From Cloeon dipterum (lineage: Eukaryota > Arthropoda > Insecta > Ephemeroptera > Baetidae): a stretch of DNA of 64,000 nt. Under the pieces are notes generated by a model. It searched no databases and was not told the DNA's origin. It saw only the letters and a program-made list of their open reading frames with translations. Positions 45,079 through 55,892 of this stretch are shown one piece after another. The position numbers and the translations under genes are program-made. Each line of letters opens with the position of its first letter. Positions within the stretch are counted from its first letter, which is position 1. The DNA is taken from contig NC_088788.1 of the NCBI RefSeq assembly GCF_949628265.1, positions 35,388,335 through 35,452,334 of the forward strand, in the 5' to 3' direction.

Positions 45079-46292
45079 GTCGATCACTTTGAATTAAGCG
45101 AGTAAACGAAGTTGATCAGAGTTCCGCCAGGTCTTTTAGAATGCAGCGAGTGCAGAAGTTGGGCCGGAAATTTGACTGCAAGCGTAGCCTTTATTGTATA
45201 AATTTATTTTCCTTCCTTTCCGCTGTTATAACTTTGGAGACGACTGCCCTGGCGCGCCGACTACTCTTTTCTCTCGTTTTGTAATTGACGTGATCTAGTC
45301 CACCCTGACGAAATGCGTTTGGAAATGGTTGAGCCATCCATCCAATGTCGACCAGCAGCGATTTCCGAGCGCGCCACTCGGGGCCACCAATCACTTACAC
45401 ACTAAACTTCAGAACTTGGGCGCTGGTTATTTTGTGTACATAAAAAAGTAAGACCGCGTGATTGTTGATTTTATTTTTTTCCTCAAGCACTCGTCTTTAC
45501 GAGAAGAGTGATTTTTACCGCGCGTTTTGTAATGGGTTAGCAAATGTGTTCAAAAAGCAGCCGAACTTTCACAATATTCACTTACGGACAGACAGCCACT
45601 GCCATACCTCCACACCTCCTTTTTGTGATACAGCAATCGCCGCCAACCAGTGTTAATCAATTGATCCAACCGAAGTAAGCCTCGCAGTCCCATCCGTTTT
45701 GCTCAAATTCTTGAAGTACGCACAACAAAACGATAGTTCAAAAGTTGTTTCAACAAATCAACGCCAGGGACGAGCCAGGGGCTTGCTCTAAAACGGACTC
45801 CTTTTCCAAATGTTCAACCACACAGTGAGATGCCTAGCAGGACCGATGATTATTTTTGTAACTCCCATCAAAGCTGTGTAAATACTTCCACAATTTTTAA
45901 TATTAAAATGACAATCATTTAAAAAGTAAATCACCAGCCGTTTTATTTTCACTCTCAGCACCCTGATGATCCTAAAAGGAATTTAGTTTCTTGTAAGTGT
46001 GGGGTACCTGTTGACCCCCAAGGATAGAAGTTGTGAATAGCTTTGTAGATTATTATGTTGAAATTAGCCCCTTTTGAGTTACTTTTCGTTTAAACCAAAA
46101 TCGATTAGTCCTCTTAAGGAAAAATTGATTCTCAATTATTATAATTACAATAATTTATACCAAAGTGACGATTTCGTAAAATAAAAAACCCATTTTGTAA
46201 CATAATCAGTACACATTTGAAGATAATTTTATTGCGCGTTTGACCATCAAACGGATATAACAGTAAACTCAACAAAATGATCACCTTGATGC

Positions 46293-46326
46293 TTTATTCC
46301 TCCTGCACGATCATCCACCGTTTATT
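46293..46326 (-). promoter_or_regulatory. Poly(A) signals of SH3BP5
   Basis: Minus-strand AATAAA at 46298-46293 and 46326-46321, 124-157 bases beyond the stop codon. Confidence 0.45.
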
Positions 46327-46449
46327 TAATATTCGCTTACAGTTTTGGCTATGTCATCTATTTTGTATCTGCTTGCAAGGACTAGAGGAGGCGAGTGTTG
46401 CTATAATGCCAAGATATAATAAAATATTAATCAGTTCGGTACAGGGAGA

Positions 46450-49400
46450 TCAGGTTGGCCGGCTGATAGTGAGAGAAGAGGGCGGCCTGCTGCTGGCGAG
46501 TACACTCTGACTCACCGGCAGCCCAAGTAGAGGGTCTTCATCCAGCTCGTCCATCATCAAACTCACCACTTGGTCGTCAGAGAGCATCTCAACGCTGAAA
46601 CAAAGCATTTTGTATTTATTTTGTGCATCACGCAAAAAGATTTTATGACAACTTGGAAAAAATCTATAACACTTGAAAACATTCAATTTAGGCGCGGATT
46701 TAAAGCATTTATTGTCATCTTTTGTCAAACACTATATTGAATTGTAGCATATAATTAGTTTTTACCTGGCAAGACTTTCGCTATCAGAGGCGCTATCTTC
46801 GTCGCCAAGATAGAGCAGAGACTTCTCAAGTGGTGAAGGCACCTTGCTGCACGGTCTTGAGCTCGAGCTTCGCCGTCGGCCTGGAGTGCCTACACAAAAT
46901 CACAAATGTTTCAAGAATTATTTTATGAAAGAATGCGAGCTAACCATGGGCTGGCGAGTTAGGTGCGTTCAGATTCACCGCGGATATGTTGAGCATCATC
47001 ATGCCCTGGCTCAACAGGTCACGCACCCTCTCAGACGATTCTTGGTTGCTTCGATAATTCTTCCCCTTTGGGTCTTCAATCACAGTTTTCTCTAGCAGTG
47101 CAGCTTCGTCCGCTGGAACCTAATGAAATCAATGAGGACAAACCTTAATTGCCAATCAGGAGAGTCTTACAATGGACTAAAAATCGCGACAGTTTGAATA
47201 TATTCACTTTTTGACTCGGCGGGAGGATGAGATTATTACCAATAGGGGTTGAGCATACAAAAAATCATTCACCAGGGGAATTCAAGCCAAGTCTAACGGT
47301 GAGCAGGTTTTGCATTTCTGACGCTTAGAACCCGAGATTCAGCGCACACAATATTTACAAAAATTTTAATATTTGGTGTTTTTAAATTAAAAATTCAATT
47401 TATCAAAAACGAAGCCAAAAACCACCTTGAAATTTTCCCAGAAGTTTACGCATACCCTGAGACCACTTTAGAGGGGCGTTTCGGATTTTTAAAGTTTTTG
47501 AAATCCTAAAAAAACTGGAAATTTTTGAAAATGACCCTTAATGACATTTGAATATGACCGATGACCTCAAATTTAGTGTTCATTCGAACGGGCTTGACAA
47601 GAGGAGTTCAACGCACACCTCAACTTTTAAACAGCATCAACTCATTCGCAATATTCGCCAAAAATGACATTTTTTGTTGTGACTCTATGAGTTATGAATT
47701 TATCAGATTATCTTGACACCGCCTAAACCGTTTTGCGACCTGTGATTTCCGCTCTGCGATTGCTACGTGGCGTTTGCACAAATTTCCTACCGGTTGCATG
47801 ATTGACGAGGCTGGAGGTTCATTTAAAGCGGATATTCCTTGAATATCGTCAGCTTTCCGCGTGGTGTTCTTGGCAGGTGTGGAAGGACAGGAGCTCTCAG
47901 CACCAACGCCAGGGCCTCGCTCGCCCTTGCACTGCGACAGCCGACGTGTTTGATGGATCTCATCGCTGATCTTCTCAAGGTTGCCCAGCGCTTTGGAATA
48001 GCACAATTTCGACTGCGACACCTGATTTGGATTGAGGTTAATTTTATTCTTTCAACTAGCTCAATTTATTTGTTATTACCTGATTTTCCAAATCCTTGAC
48101 TCGTGCCTTTTGCGTTTCCAAGGCAAGGTTGGTTTGTGCTTTCAGCTCGAAATAGGGCCTGCGAAAGTTATGACTTTTATTTAGACTTCAACGTTGCTTT
48201 TCCATTTGCAATATCCTACCAAAATCAGCACTTGCTCTGGCCAAACATTGCATAAAACGTGCATGCCTGGGGAATTCATCGACAGCAAACATACCTAGGG
48301 AGCAAAATCGTGCATAAAATAAACAACAAAACGTCAAATTAACAAGTGGTTATTGTGCGGTGGTGCATATAAGCGGAGCATTTGCGAGGAGTACAGCTTT
48401 GAGTTGGGATAAAATATACGAATTTCTAAGCTAATTTTCAAAATAATACGCGGCAGGACTTCATGCAAATATGGGGTTTTAAACAAATTTAATTAGTTTT
48501 GATCAGGCTGGACAGCTTGCAATTATGAAGAGATAAAATTCATCAGAACAAACTGCATATAAATCGGAATATAAAAAAATGCACTGTCTTTGTGCATCCC
48601 TGAGTTTCAATGTTGGTGTTACAAGCGATTATGGGTCAAAGACAATCCAAATTTGCACAAAAATTGCCCTATTTAAGACATCTCGATTTTCAGGGTACAA
48701 ATACACGTTTTTTTCAACTTGAACTTTGATCATCGCATAAAATGAGTAAGAGGCTAACTGCTGATTTTTAAATGTTGATGCGACGTGTATGAGCCATATT
48801 TTGGCTCCTTTTTAACATTAATATTTGTGACCTTCACATTTGACCTACAAAGTTGGTCGCCAAGGATAACTTGCTTGGCGTCAATTGAAGAACTTTTCTG
48901 ATCTCTTATTTTTTATCTTCCTCAATTCAGGAAAAAAATTGTAAATTTTGAGACCCTGCAGGATGTAGGACTGCTAAGGCAACCTCTCCAGCAAATTTCG
49001 TCCAAATCTAAGGTGTCCACAATGCAAAAATCTTTATTTCAAATACCAACTATAAATGATTAATTTAATAAAGCGTTCCATTTTTTAAAAAAGTTGATTG
49101 CGACAAAGAATATATTATAGTACATTTAATTTTCACTTTTCTCTAGAACCTAATTTTTTGTTGCTAGAAGACGCCCACCCTGATCAAAACTACACTTTTC
49201 TGGATGATTTAATTTAATTTAAAATTAATTCAAAATAGCAAAAAAGTGTGTTAAAGCAGAGAGCTGTACCTGGACTTGGCGATTGGCCTCTTGAGCTCTT
49301 TCTGCAGGTACTGGACGCGCTGCTCCGCCTCTTGGTATTTGAGAGAGGTCCGACGGTGCTCTGCCTCGCCCAGGGTGCGCTCTCGCTCGCTCTCGTTGAC

Positions 49401-50280
49401 CCGCATTGTCGCGTGATTCAGCATCTCTTGCCAAGCGTGGTCGAACGTCCGACCTTCAGGCTGCAGCAAATAACTCTGCTCAATTTTATACATATTTAAT
49501 TTACAGTAGGCGAATATACTTTGAGACCTTCTTCAGCGAGAAAGACCATTTCTTTAGCTGCAGCGTGGGCCGAGTTGGCTCTTTCGAAACGGACGGCAGC
49601 TGCTTGGGCCTCATGCAGGGCCTCTTTTGCTCTCAGTCGGGCTTCGTAGTACGGCCGAGCCCTCTCAATGCAGGAGCCCAGCTTCCTGGCCAGCTCGTCA
49701 ATGCGGCGAGTGGACTCCATTAATAACTGCCGGAATGCGGCCCTTGCTTCCTGAAATTTATCATTTGGTGCATTCAGTGAGAGTCACAATTTAATAAATC
49801 TAGATTTTTGATGAAAAAGGCTTAATTAAAAGCAAACACTTTAATAGAAAATTTATTTAAATGATATATTATATTAAACTTTATAATATTACATAATTTT
49901 ATAGTAAAATAACAAGATTTTAGCAAGGGTCTTAGTCTAGTACTTTCTGAAAACCATTTTTGCTGTTTTATGCACAATCATAAAGTTAAAATCGGTATGT
50001 ATCATAGTTCTTACATCAAGGTCGACTTCCAGCTTGTTGATGTCATCAGTGGCCGAATTAAGTGTTTCCAGCTCAACCTGTGAATAAAATTAAAAGCTAA
50101 TTTTGGCACTAAATACAAAATATATTAGCGAATTTCGGCCCAAACCCCAAAACCATCGTCTTTGCTATAATAGCCCCGCCCCCTTGAAATATCAAACTGC
50201 TTTTCGGCGTTTCTCACTTGGACTCGGGGGTCGACGGCCTCTTCGAGGTCGTCGTGGACTCCACTCGTCGGCGACAGCAT
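46450..50280 (-). CDS. SH3BP5: SH3 domain-binding protein 5 / Parcas, Rab11 GEF
   Basis: Coiled-coil guanine nucleotide exchange factor for Rab11-type GTPases on endosomal and Golgi membranes; vertebrate SH3BP5 (Sab) also binds JNK and BTK, and the fly homologue is Parcas. Minus-strand exons 50280-50218, 50077-50015, 49750-49520, 49460-49270, 48158-48080, 48021-47791, 47119-46945, 46889-46766 and 46594-46450 join in phase to 433 aa (human 455). Family blocks: EEAVDPRVQVELETLNSATD (about 15-34), RPYYEARLRAKEALHEAQ, FDHAWQEMLNHAT (125-137), AKSRPYFELKAQ and LGNLEKISDEIH (221-232). Residues about 20-235 are the exchange-factor coiled coil; the rest is Ser-rich with acidic LGDEDSASDSES. The start at 50280 is the first in-frame ATG; a GTG-led extension to 50310 has no support. 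Intron 6 (47120-47790) is filled by a family H repeat. Head-to-head with ced-6. Confidence 0.94.
47235..47690 (-). repeat. Repeat family H, long copy (SH3BP5 intron 6)
   Basis: The reverse complement of 61585-62020 over about 430 bases: GGGGTTGAGCATAC, TTCACCAGGGGAATTCAAGC, CGCTTAGAACCCGAGATTC, CACCTTGAAATTTTCCC, GAGGAGTTCAACGCACACCT and CATCAACTCATTC. The two long copies lie in different genes. Confidence 0.75.
48159..49269. other. SH3BP5 intron 4, nothing recognised
   Basis: A 1.1-kb A+T-rich intron without a copy of the repeat families seen elsewhere and without open frames of interest. Confidence 0.45.
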
Positions 50281-51349
50281 CCTCTTCAATCCCAGGTTAG
50301 TCCATCTCACCCTGAGACCACCATGAACTTGTTGAAATCGGTGCTGGCTGACTATGCAACCCCCGAGCCCAAATAAATCCTCCGATTTTTGCTGTCACAG
50401 CGCTTCCCAGATTGCCCAGCAGGTGGTAGCAGTAACAGCGGTAGCCCTGGAGACTTACATTATTTTAAAGCGGCGGGAACTGAATTGTTAAATCGATCCT
50501 TTAATTAACTATTCTTTTTATCATATTACGCTTACGCAAATTGCTTCATCATACTGATGATGTACTCTCCCCTCCTGATTTATTTCTCATCAAGTGAAGA
50601 AAATAGCTTTTAAAACGCAGCAGAGAAAAACGAGAAAATGTCGTTCAAACATGGCGGAGAATAGGGGAAAAGTAGAAATTCTCCAGCCGCCTTTGGTGTT
50701 GTTTGCGAGCTAAACAGGCAGTGGAGGGGAACCAAGCGAACGAAAGAACCCATTCCCGCCCCCTCCACTCGCAGCGACAAAGGCAAACAACGCACGGTCT
50801 CCTCGTTTCTCGCCAGCCTGGAGGGATAAATTGGTGAACGCCTCTGATTGGCTTACTTTTATACCCTCGCACCTAATCAGGGGATCGGACTATTTCATGC
50901 GCATGCGCTGTCGGTTGCTCATAGTGGCTTGATTATTTAAAAATGTTAAAAACTCTTTTGGAAATAAGAAATTTAAAAAAAAACACCTGAAGAGTAAATA
51001 ATTAATTTTATAAAAATTTGGTTCTTCGTTAAATCCAGAAAATCGCAATGATTATTACAGGGAATTTTGTAAAAAAATGGCAATTTGATCATTGAAATTT
51101 TGTCATCGATTTTTAATCAAACTAGAAGCTAAACAATAAATAATTCATAATTCTTGTGCTGTAAAGAGTGCAAAGTCCCGCCGGCACTAAAAAAGCACCG
51201 TCACCGTATCACCTCCTGGTCGCCTCCGTTCTCTACTACCCACCTACAGATTTAGCCACCTGTGGCGCTGCATGGCGCAGCGAACCAGAGGCAGAGGTTC
51301 CAGTTCTAATGGTAGGGAGGCATCAGAACCAGTCACCAGTCGGCGACAG
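50281..51349. promoter_or_regulatory. Head-to-head promoter region of SH3BP5 and ced-6
   Basis: About 1.07 kb separates the SH3BP5 start codon from the probable first exon of ced-6. The SH3BP5 side (50600-50920) is more G+C-rich than the middle (50930-51160), which is A+T-rich. It contains the NRF-1/Ewg-like site at 50898. No TATA box is convincing on either side. Confidence 0.45.
50898..50908. promoter_or_regulatory. NRF-1/Ewg-type site
   Basis: TGCGCATGCGC, a perfect match to the palindromic NRF-1/Erect wing consensus, about 620 bases upstream of the SH3BP5 ATG and 450 bases before the ced-6 exon 1 region. Confidence 0.5.
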
Positions 51350-51574
51350 GACAAGCACGCTTAGCTTAGAGTTGGAGTTGCTGCCGAGGAGTCGACCTGA
51401 CTAGCCTGCGTCAGGGCCGCTCCGAACCGAGAGTTAGTGCGTGAGTGTCGGACAGGCAGCCAGTCGGACGAGACACCCGCACCGACCATCCGACCGACTC
51501 GGCGCCGCAACCCCCCGCGTCCACTTGCAACCTGGCTTCCCGTCGATTCGCCCACAAGCATTACTAATACGCAG
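51350..51574 (+). other. ced-6: Non-coding first exon of ced-6
   Basis: A G+C-rich leader ending ATACGCAG|GTGAGT after 51574. It is the only strong donor upstream of the acceptor at 55871 that follows a promoter-like block, and lies on the ced-6 strand. The 5' boundary is approximate; an initiator-like CCAGTC lies near 51460. Splicing to 55872 would put the ATG 21 bases into exon 2. Confidence 0.55.
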
Positions 51575-52909
51575 GTGAGTGCCCCCGCCCTCAGGGTCGA
51601 CCTCGTTTGCTGACTCCTCGCTCGCCAGGTGATGAGCAGGCACTTTTCTTTCTCCTACTCGGCCCGTTTTTTGCATCTCCTTGAATATACGGAATATATA
51701 CCTGACCTAAACACCAAAATCTATTATTTTTTTAAATGTTCGAGATCATGTTGAAAATTTGTTCATGATTTTAACACAATAGATAAGATTTTCCAGCTTG
51801 GAGGCCCTGAATCTGTTGTAGTAGTATCGAGAAATAAACAAGACAAGTTGAAATACATAAATACATAATGTTGTTTCGTTAATGGACTAATGACCATTAG
51901 TGAAGGAGGAAATCAGTCCGCTTTTCGAATAGAGCAGCGTAATAAATCGTTTTGATCTGCCCGTGGAGGAGCGAAGACCAAATTTGTGGCTCAAATCGAC
52001 GTTTCCAGGTACTCTCAAGTGGCACCTGAAGGTCGCTTGAAAGAAAATTATCACAGGGCGGTCGTGTTTGGTGTCGACTGTCGGGTTTGTGCGGTTGCCG
52101 AGCTTTAGAAGGAGCCGAAACCGCAAACGACAGTCGCCGCGCGAGTAAATAATTCAAAAGTGAGCAAAACGCGCTAATTAGCGGTGAAACCAGCAGCTGC
52201 CGCGCGTTTGTTTTGGCCTGGCCAGGGCAAGATAGAAAATGAATGGGGCATCCGGCTGGTGTCGTCAATTGTGGGCCATCCACCGCGCGACTCTGCGCTT
52301 TGTTTCCCAATTAAGTGTTTCAATAATGCATTTGAATAGAATGCACGCGTCGGCGGGTCAAGGCGCAACGAGCGAGCCACTCTTTGCATTATTAGCTCGA
52401 ATCGTAACCGCGATTCCAAGTGGGCCGATTGAAAGTGCGCACCGCACGCAGCACGCGCCGTCACAATTTCGGTTCGCCCGCGAGAGAAAATAACGCGTAA
52501 TCGGGTGTTGGTGTGATTTCTGCAGACAAAAAGAAATTCCTGGCGCGCCGAGGAGAGAATTTGCTCGCCCCGAGACCATTTTGATCCCTGCCAGGACGAT
52601 GCTGCAAAACTGGTTTCGCAATCAATCATCTGCTGCGCGTCTTCGCCTTGGTCACGTTCGGCTCGTTCGCGAATATGTGTTCAGTTTGGCAACCGGGTCG
52701 GGTCACACTCTAGTGAATTTTGAATCGATTGCGCGATTTTAGTGCCGCTCAATAAAGGACGCAACGCACCCGGTGGGCGTTTTCAATTGCTCATTGTTAG
52801 TTTAAATGCTCGCTCGTGACCCTGCGTTGGCATCAAAGCTCGTACGTGTGACTCCCCGTCCCAGAAAACGAGCCGAACGCCGAGAAATGCTGCAATTAGC
52901 AGGCTATGG

Positions 52910-53450
52910 CCTTCAGATTCTGGGCTTTTCCACCAAAATCTTAATGGATAACCCGATCTTTTCCTGGTTTAAACTTGTTTGTAAATAGAAACAATATAAC
53001 ATCTGCCTTAATGTTCTCCTCCGTCTCCACTGAATTAAAAATACGTTCAAGAAGAATCGATTTCATTTTCACTAATGAAAATCTAGGGACTGTCCTTGTT
53101 TTAGAGTGCACCAGTTTAGTAACTCTGGACATTTTGATGATGCCAATCGATTGCATTGTTTTTTAGGCACTTGGTCGACAATTCAACATGTGTGTCGAAA
53201 GTTGACCAAAACATAAAAACGGATTTTAGCTAGAGAGTTAGATTATTTATAGTAAAAAGTTTTATGATACTAAAGACTATTTATATTATGTTAAAAATTT
53301 ATAAGTGCAGAGATACTTGTAATATATTTTGTAATTCTATTGTGTGACAAATGGATGCCTGCATTGTAGTGATGAATTCCACCTAATCTATTTTGTATTG
53401 ACATGCCATAAGTTAAATAAAGGAATTGAATAATTGAATATTTATTAAGC
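52910..53450 (+). repeat. Possible retroelement 3' fragment (ced-6 intron 1)
   Basis: Its first 150 bases share TTTAAACTT..TTGTTT, CTTAATGTT and TCCTCCGTCTC with 53885-53965. It ends in TAAATAAAGGAATTGAATAA followed by another TTGAAT, a tail like those of many insect non-LTR retroelements. No reverse transcriptase sequence was recognised, so the class is uncertain. Confidence 0.35.
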
Positions 53451-53544
53451 ACAAATATTTATTTAGAAAAAAATATCAATTGAATGACTTGTTTTTGAGA
53501 AGTAAACCGAATTAAATTGATTGAGGAACGCTGGTGACATATTA

Positions 53545-53875
53545 TTAGATAAGAGAACGGTTTTTTGACAGTAGCGCCACAGCGACAGTCAGCGCAAGCA
53601 GCTGAGTGCCTTGTTTGACTCCTCGCTGTCTCTGGCTGTCGATGTGATGCTGCTGTCTTGATCTTAGGCAAGAACCAGATTGGTCACCTACATTCTTGTG
53701 GCACTTTTTGCTAGGTCGAAACCAAAAACCGCCAAAGAATCGGATTTTACGTTTCAGCCAACTTTTGGTACGTCGTAGCGAATTTCCGACCAACTGATTC
53801 GACTTTCTGACCCAAATTCAACCCTCAGGTAACGATTTGGCACTGGCAAAAATGAAATTCCAGAGCTACTCAAAT
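53545..53875 (+). repeat. Foldback family G, half copy (ced-6 intron 1)
   Basis: Matches 59515-59850: GACAGTAGCGCCACAGCGAC, CTGGCTGTCGATGTG, GCTGCTGTCTTGATCTTAG, CATTCTTGTGGCACTTTTTG, CAACCCTCAGGTAACGAT and TTCCAGAGCTACT. The centre is palindromic, but the left outer arm present in the other copy is missing. Confidence 0.7.
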
Positions 53876-54490
53876 GAATAACTCAATTGTTTCCTGTTTT
53901 AAACTTTTGTTTACACAAACAACAGCGTCACGGTCTTAATGTTTTCCTCCGTCTCTGAATGAAACATTGGAATTTTTGAGTGAAGAACACACTTAACAAT
54001 CATCAAAGGACGTCTATAATGCTGCAAAAAGACGTGATTTGAAGGCTTTATTGCTGGTAATATCACAAGTTGAGTACCATAGCAATGAAAGGTCAAAATC
54101 AGTAAATAAAATTCCCTTTGCCTTCAAATTATTTATTAAATGTTTGATCTTTTTTAAATGTCACTGTCATTATCGTTGCCAGATGAAACTTAGTAGACTT
54201 AAAAATTATGATAGAAATTGGACGCCTGCCTATAATTTGAATGTGCAAACACACTTTCTTCGCGAATATTATCGTGCGTGCGATGCGTGCAGAATAAATT
54301 TCGCTCAGAATATTTGGTGCCGGGCCAAAGAAGCCTTTTTGGCGAGTGTTGCGAACTAATTGTTGTTTGTGTCGCTGCTGTGTTTAGATGAGAAGGCAGA
54401 GAGAGAAGCCGAGTTGGCCTCAGGCCCTACAATCGCTCAGGTGGGGGACCCTGAGTGCCAGTGCCAGGCACAGCCTGCCGCCGTGCAACA

Positions 54491-54492
<2 letters not shown>

Positions 54493-54527
<35 letters not shown>
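54493..54527. repeat. CT microsatellite (ced-6 intron 1)
   Basis: About 17 CT units, again a GAGA tract on the other strand. Confidence 0.92.
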
Positions 54528-54530
<3 letters not shown>

Positions 54531-55149
54531 GCTTTGCTGATGCCTTTTCAAGCGCAAACCTTTTTTCTTTTCACCATTTTCCTCATAATATTTTCGCGAT
54601 CCGCGTGTGGAAAGTCCAAACTTCTTTTTTTAATGTATTTAATAATCTCTTTCCTCGTGGGATACACAAATTAAGCGCGGTCATATAATTTGACGAGTCA
54701 GATTACGTAGAAGCACGCGTCCCCACTTGTGCTGTTTTACTTTTCCGTGTGCGCACGTTCAAATCTCCCGTTTCGTGAGTTTGCTGCGCGGCGCGCGCGC
54801 GCTCCTAGCTTTCTGCACGGCGTTTCGAGATTCGTGAACGGATTTCAAGTCGGGCACAAGGACTTTTGAAAAAGGTGCACCGCTAGTGTGCCGGCCGCTG
54901 GAGCAAGGCGGTAATTGGCCACTGGGCCTTGCTCTCATTTCCATTCGCCTGCCGCTCGTTCCAGCCGCTCCTCGCGGAGCGCCTAAGCTCGATGACTAAT
55001 TCTAAAGGAGCACCGTGCGGGGAATGACGCAATTTTATTATTATCAACGTCGCGCTTCCGTTGCTCCTGCGCAGGAATCGGAATCGAGTGTCGCGGCACA
55101 ACTGGAAATTTATTATTGTGCTTGAGAACTCTGATAAGCCTTTAAAGTT

Positions 55150-55375
55150 CCATTGTTAATGCATTCTTAGGAGGGACATTATGCAAGGCGATGGGAGATA
55201 TTTGAGCATTTCAGGGGTCTAAAACTGACTGGGGGTCCATTTAGCTGGACTGGAAATTCTCAAATAGCTAATCGGGCTGTTTGGAGGCGTCATTTGCTGG
55301 TTTTCGCACCTTTCCAGCGCTTCAGGGACAAAGGTCTGGCGTTTTAATCAAAGATCTCGGCGCGGAATAGCGAAA
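55150..55375 (+). repeat. Dispersed repeat family E, copy 2 (ced-6 intron 1)
   Basis: TATTTGAGCATTTC, CTAATCGGGCTG, GGAGGCGTCATTTGCTGGTT, GCACCTTTCCAGC and GTCTGGCGTTTTAATCAAAG match 6725-6930. Confidence 0.6.
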
Positions 55376-55892
55376 AGATTGCCAAACAAGGATCAAGCTC
55401 CTCTTCTTTGATAAATATTTCGAAATGCTTGCTAACCAAGTTGTTATTTCTTCAAATTAAAAAGGTATTGATCGGTGGCTGGGTGTAAATTGACTGTATT
55501 TTGTAGCTTTTAGGGTCAAGGAATGCTGCAAAAGTCTGGTACTCTTGCCGTTCTCCTCTCTCAAAACATTTACGAGTCCATATCAACGTCATTACAGTCG
55601 CAACTCGTTGGAGAGGCGATTTTGCAAGAGAAGGGTTCCTCATCGTTGTTTATAAATATAAACTAACTGCTGATGGTCTGGCGATGACCTTGGGAAGCAG
55701 CTGCCTGTTTGCTTTTGCAGTGCCGTGTGTGCATTACTTATTATTCGCCGGTTGGCATTGGACCGGCCGGCTTCCTCTTTCCCATTTCGTCACCGGCTAA
55801 AATTCCCTGCTGGCCCGGCCGCGGCTGACACCGACAATGATTGGATAATCTTGGTCTTTTGTGTGTTGCAGGTGTAAGCGGAAGCGGGCACC

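Larger units (their letters stand above)
44657..46449. other. Tail-to-tail spacer between Cdk4 and SH3BP5
   Basis: Begins with the Cdk4 3' UTR (AATAAA at 45073-45078). 45100-46290 shows no gene; open frames at 45191-45660 have no known domain. The right end holds the SH3BP5 3' UTR. Confidence 0.45.

Noticed and set aside
50281-50310. GTG-initiated extension of SH3BP5
   Set aside because: GTG is not a usual start in animal nuclear genes, and the ATG at 50280 gives a normal N-terminus.
53990-54360. Open frame of 106 codons at 54039-54359 as a possible retroelement ORF
   Set aside because: No reverse transcriptase, endonuclease or zinc-knuckle motif could be seen, and the frame is short and Lys/Asn-rich as expected of A+T-rich intron sequence.
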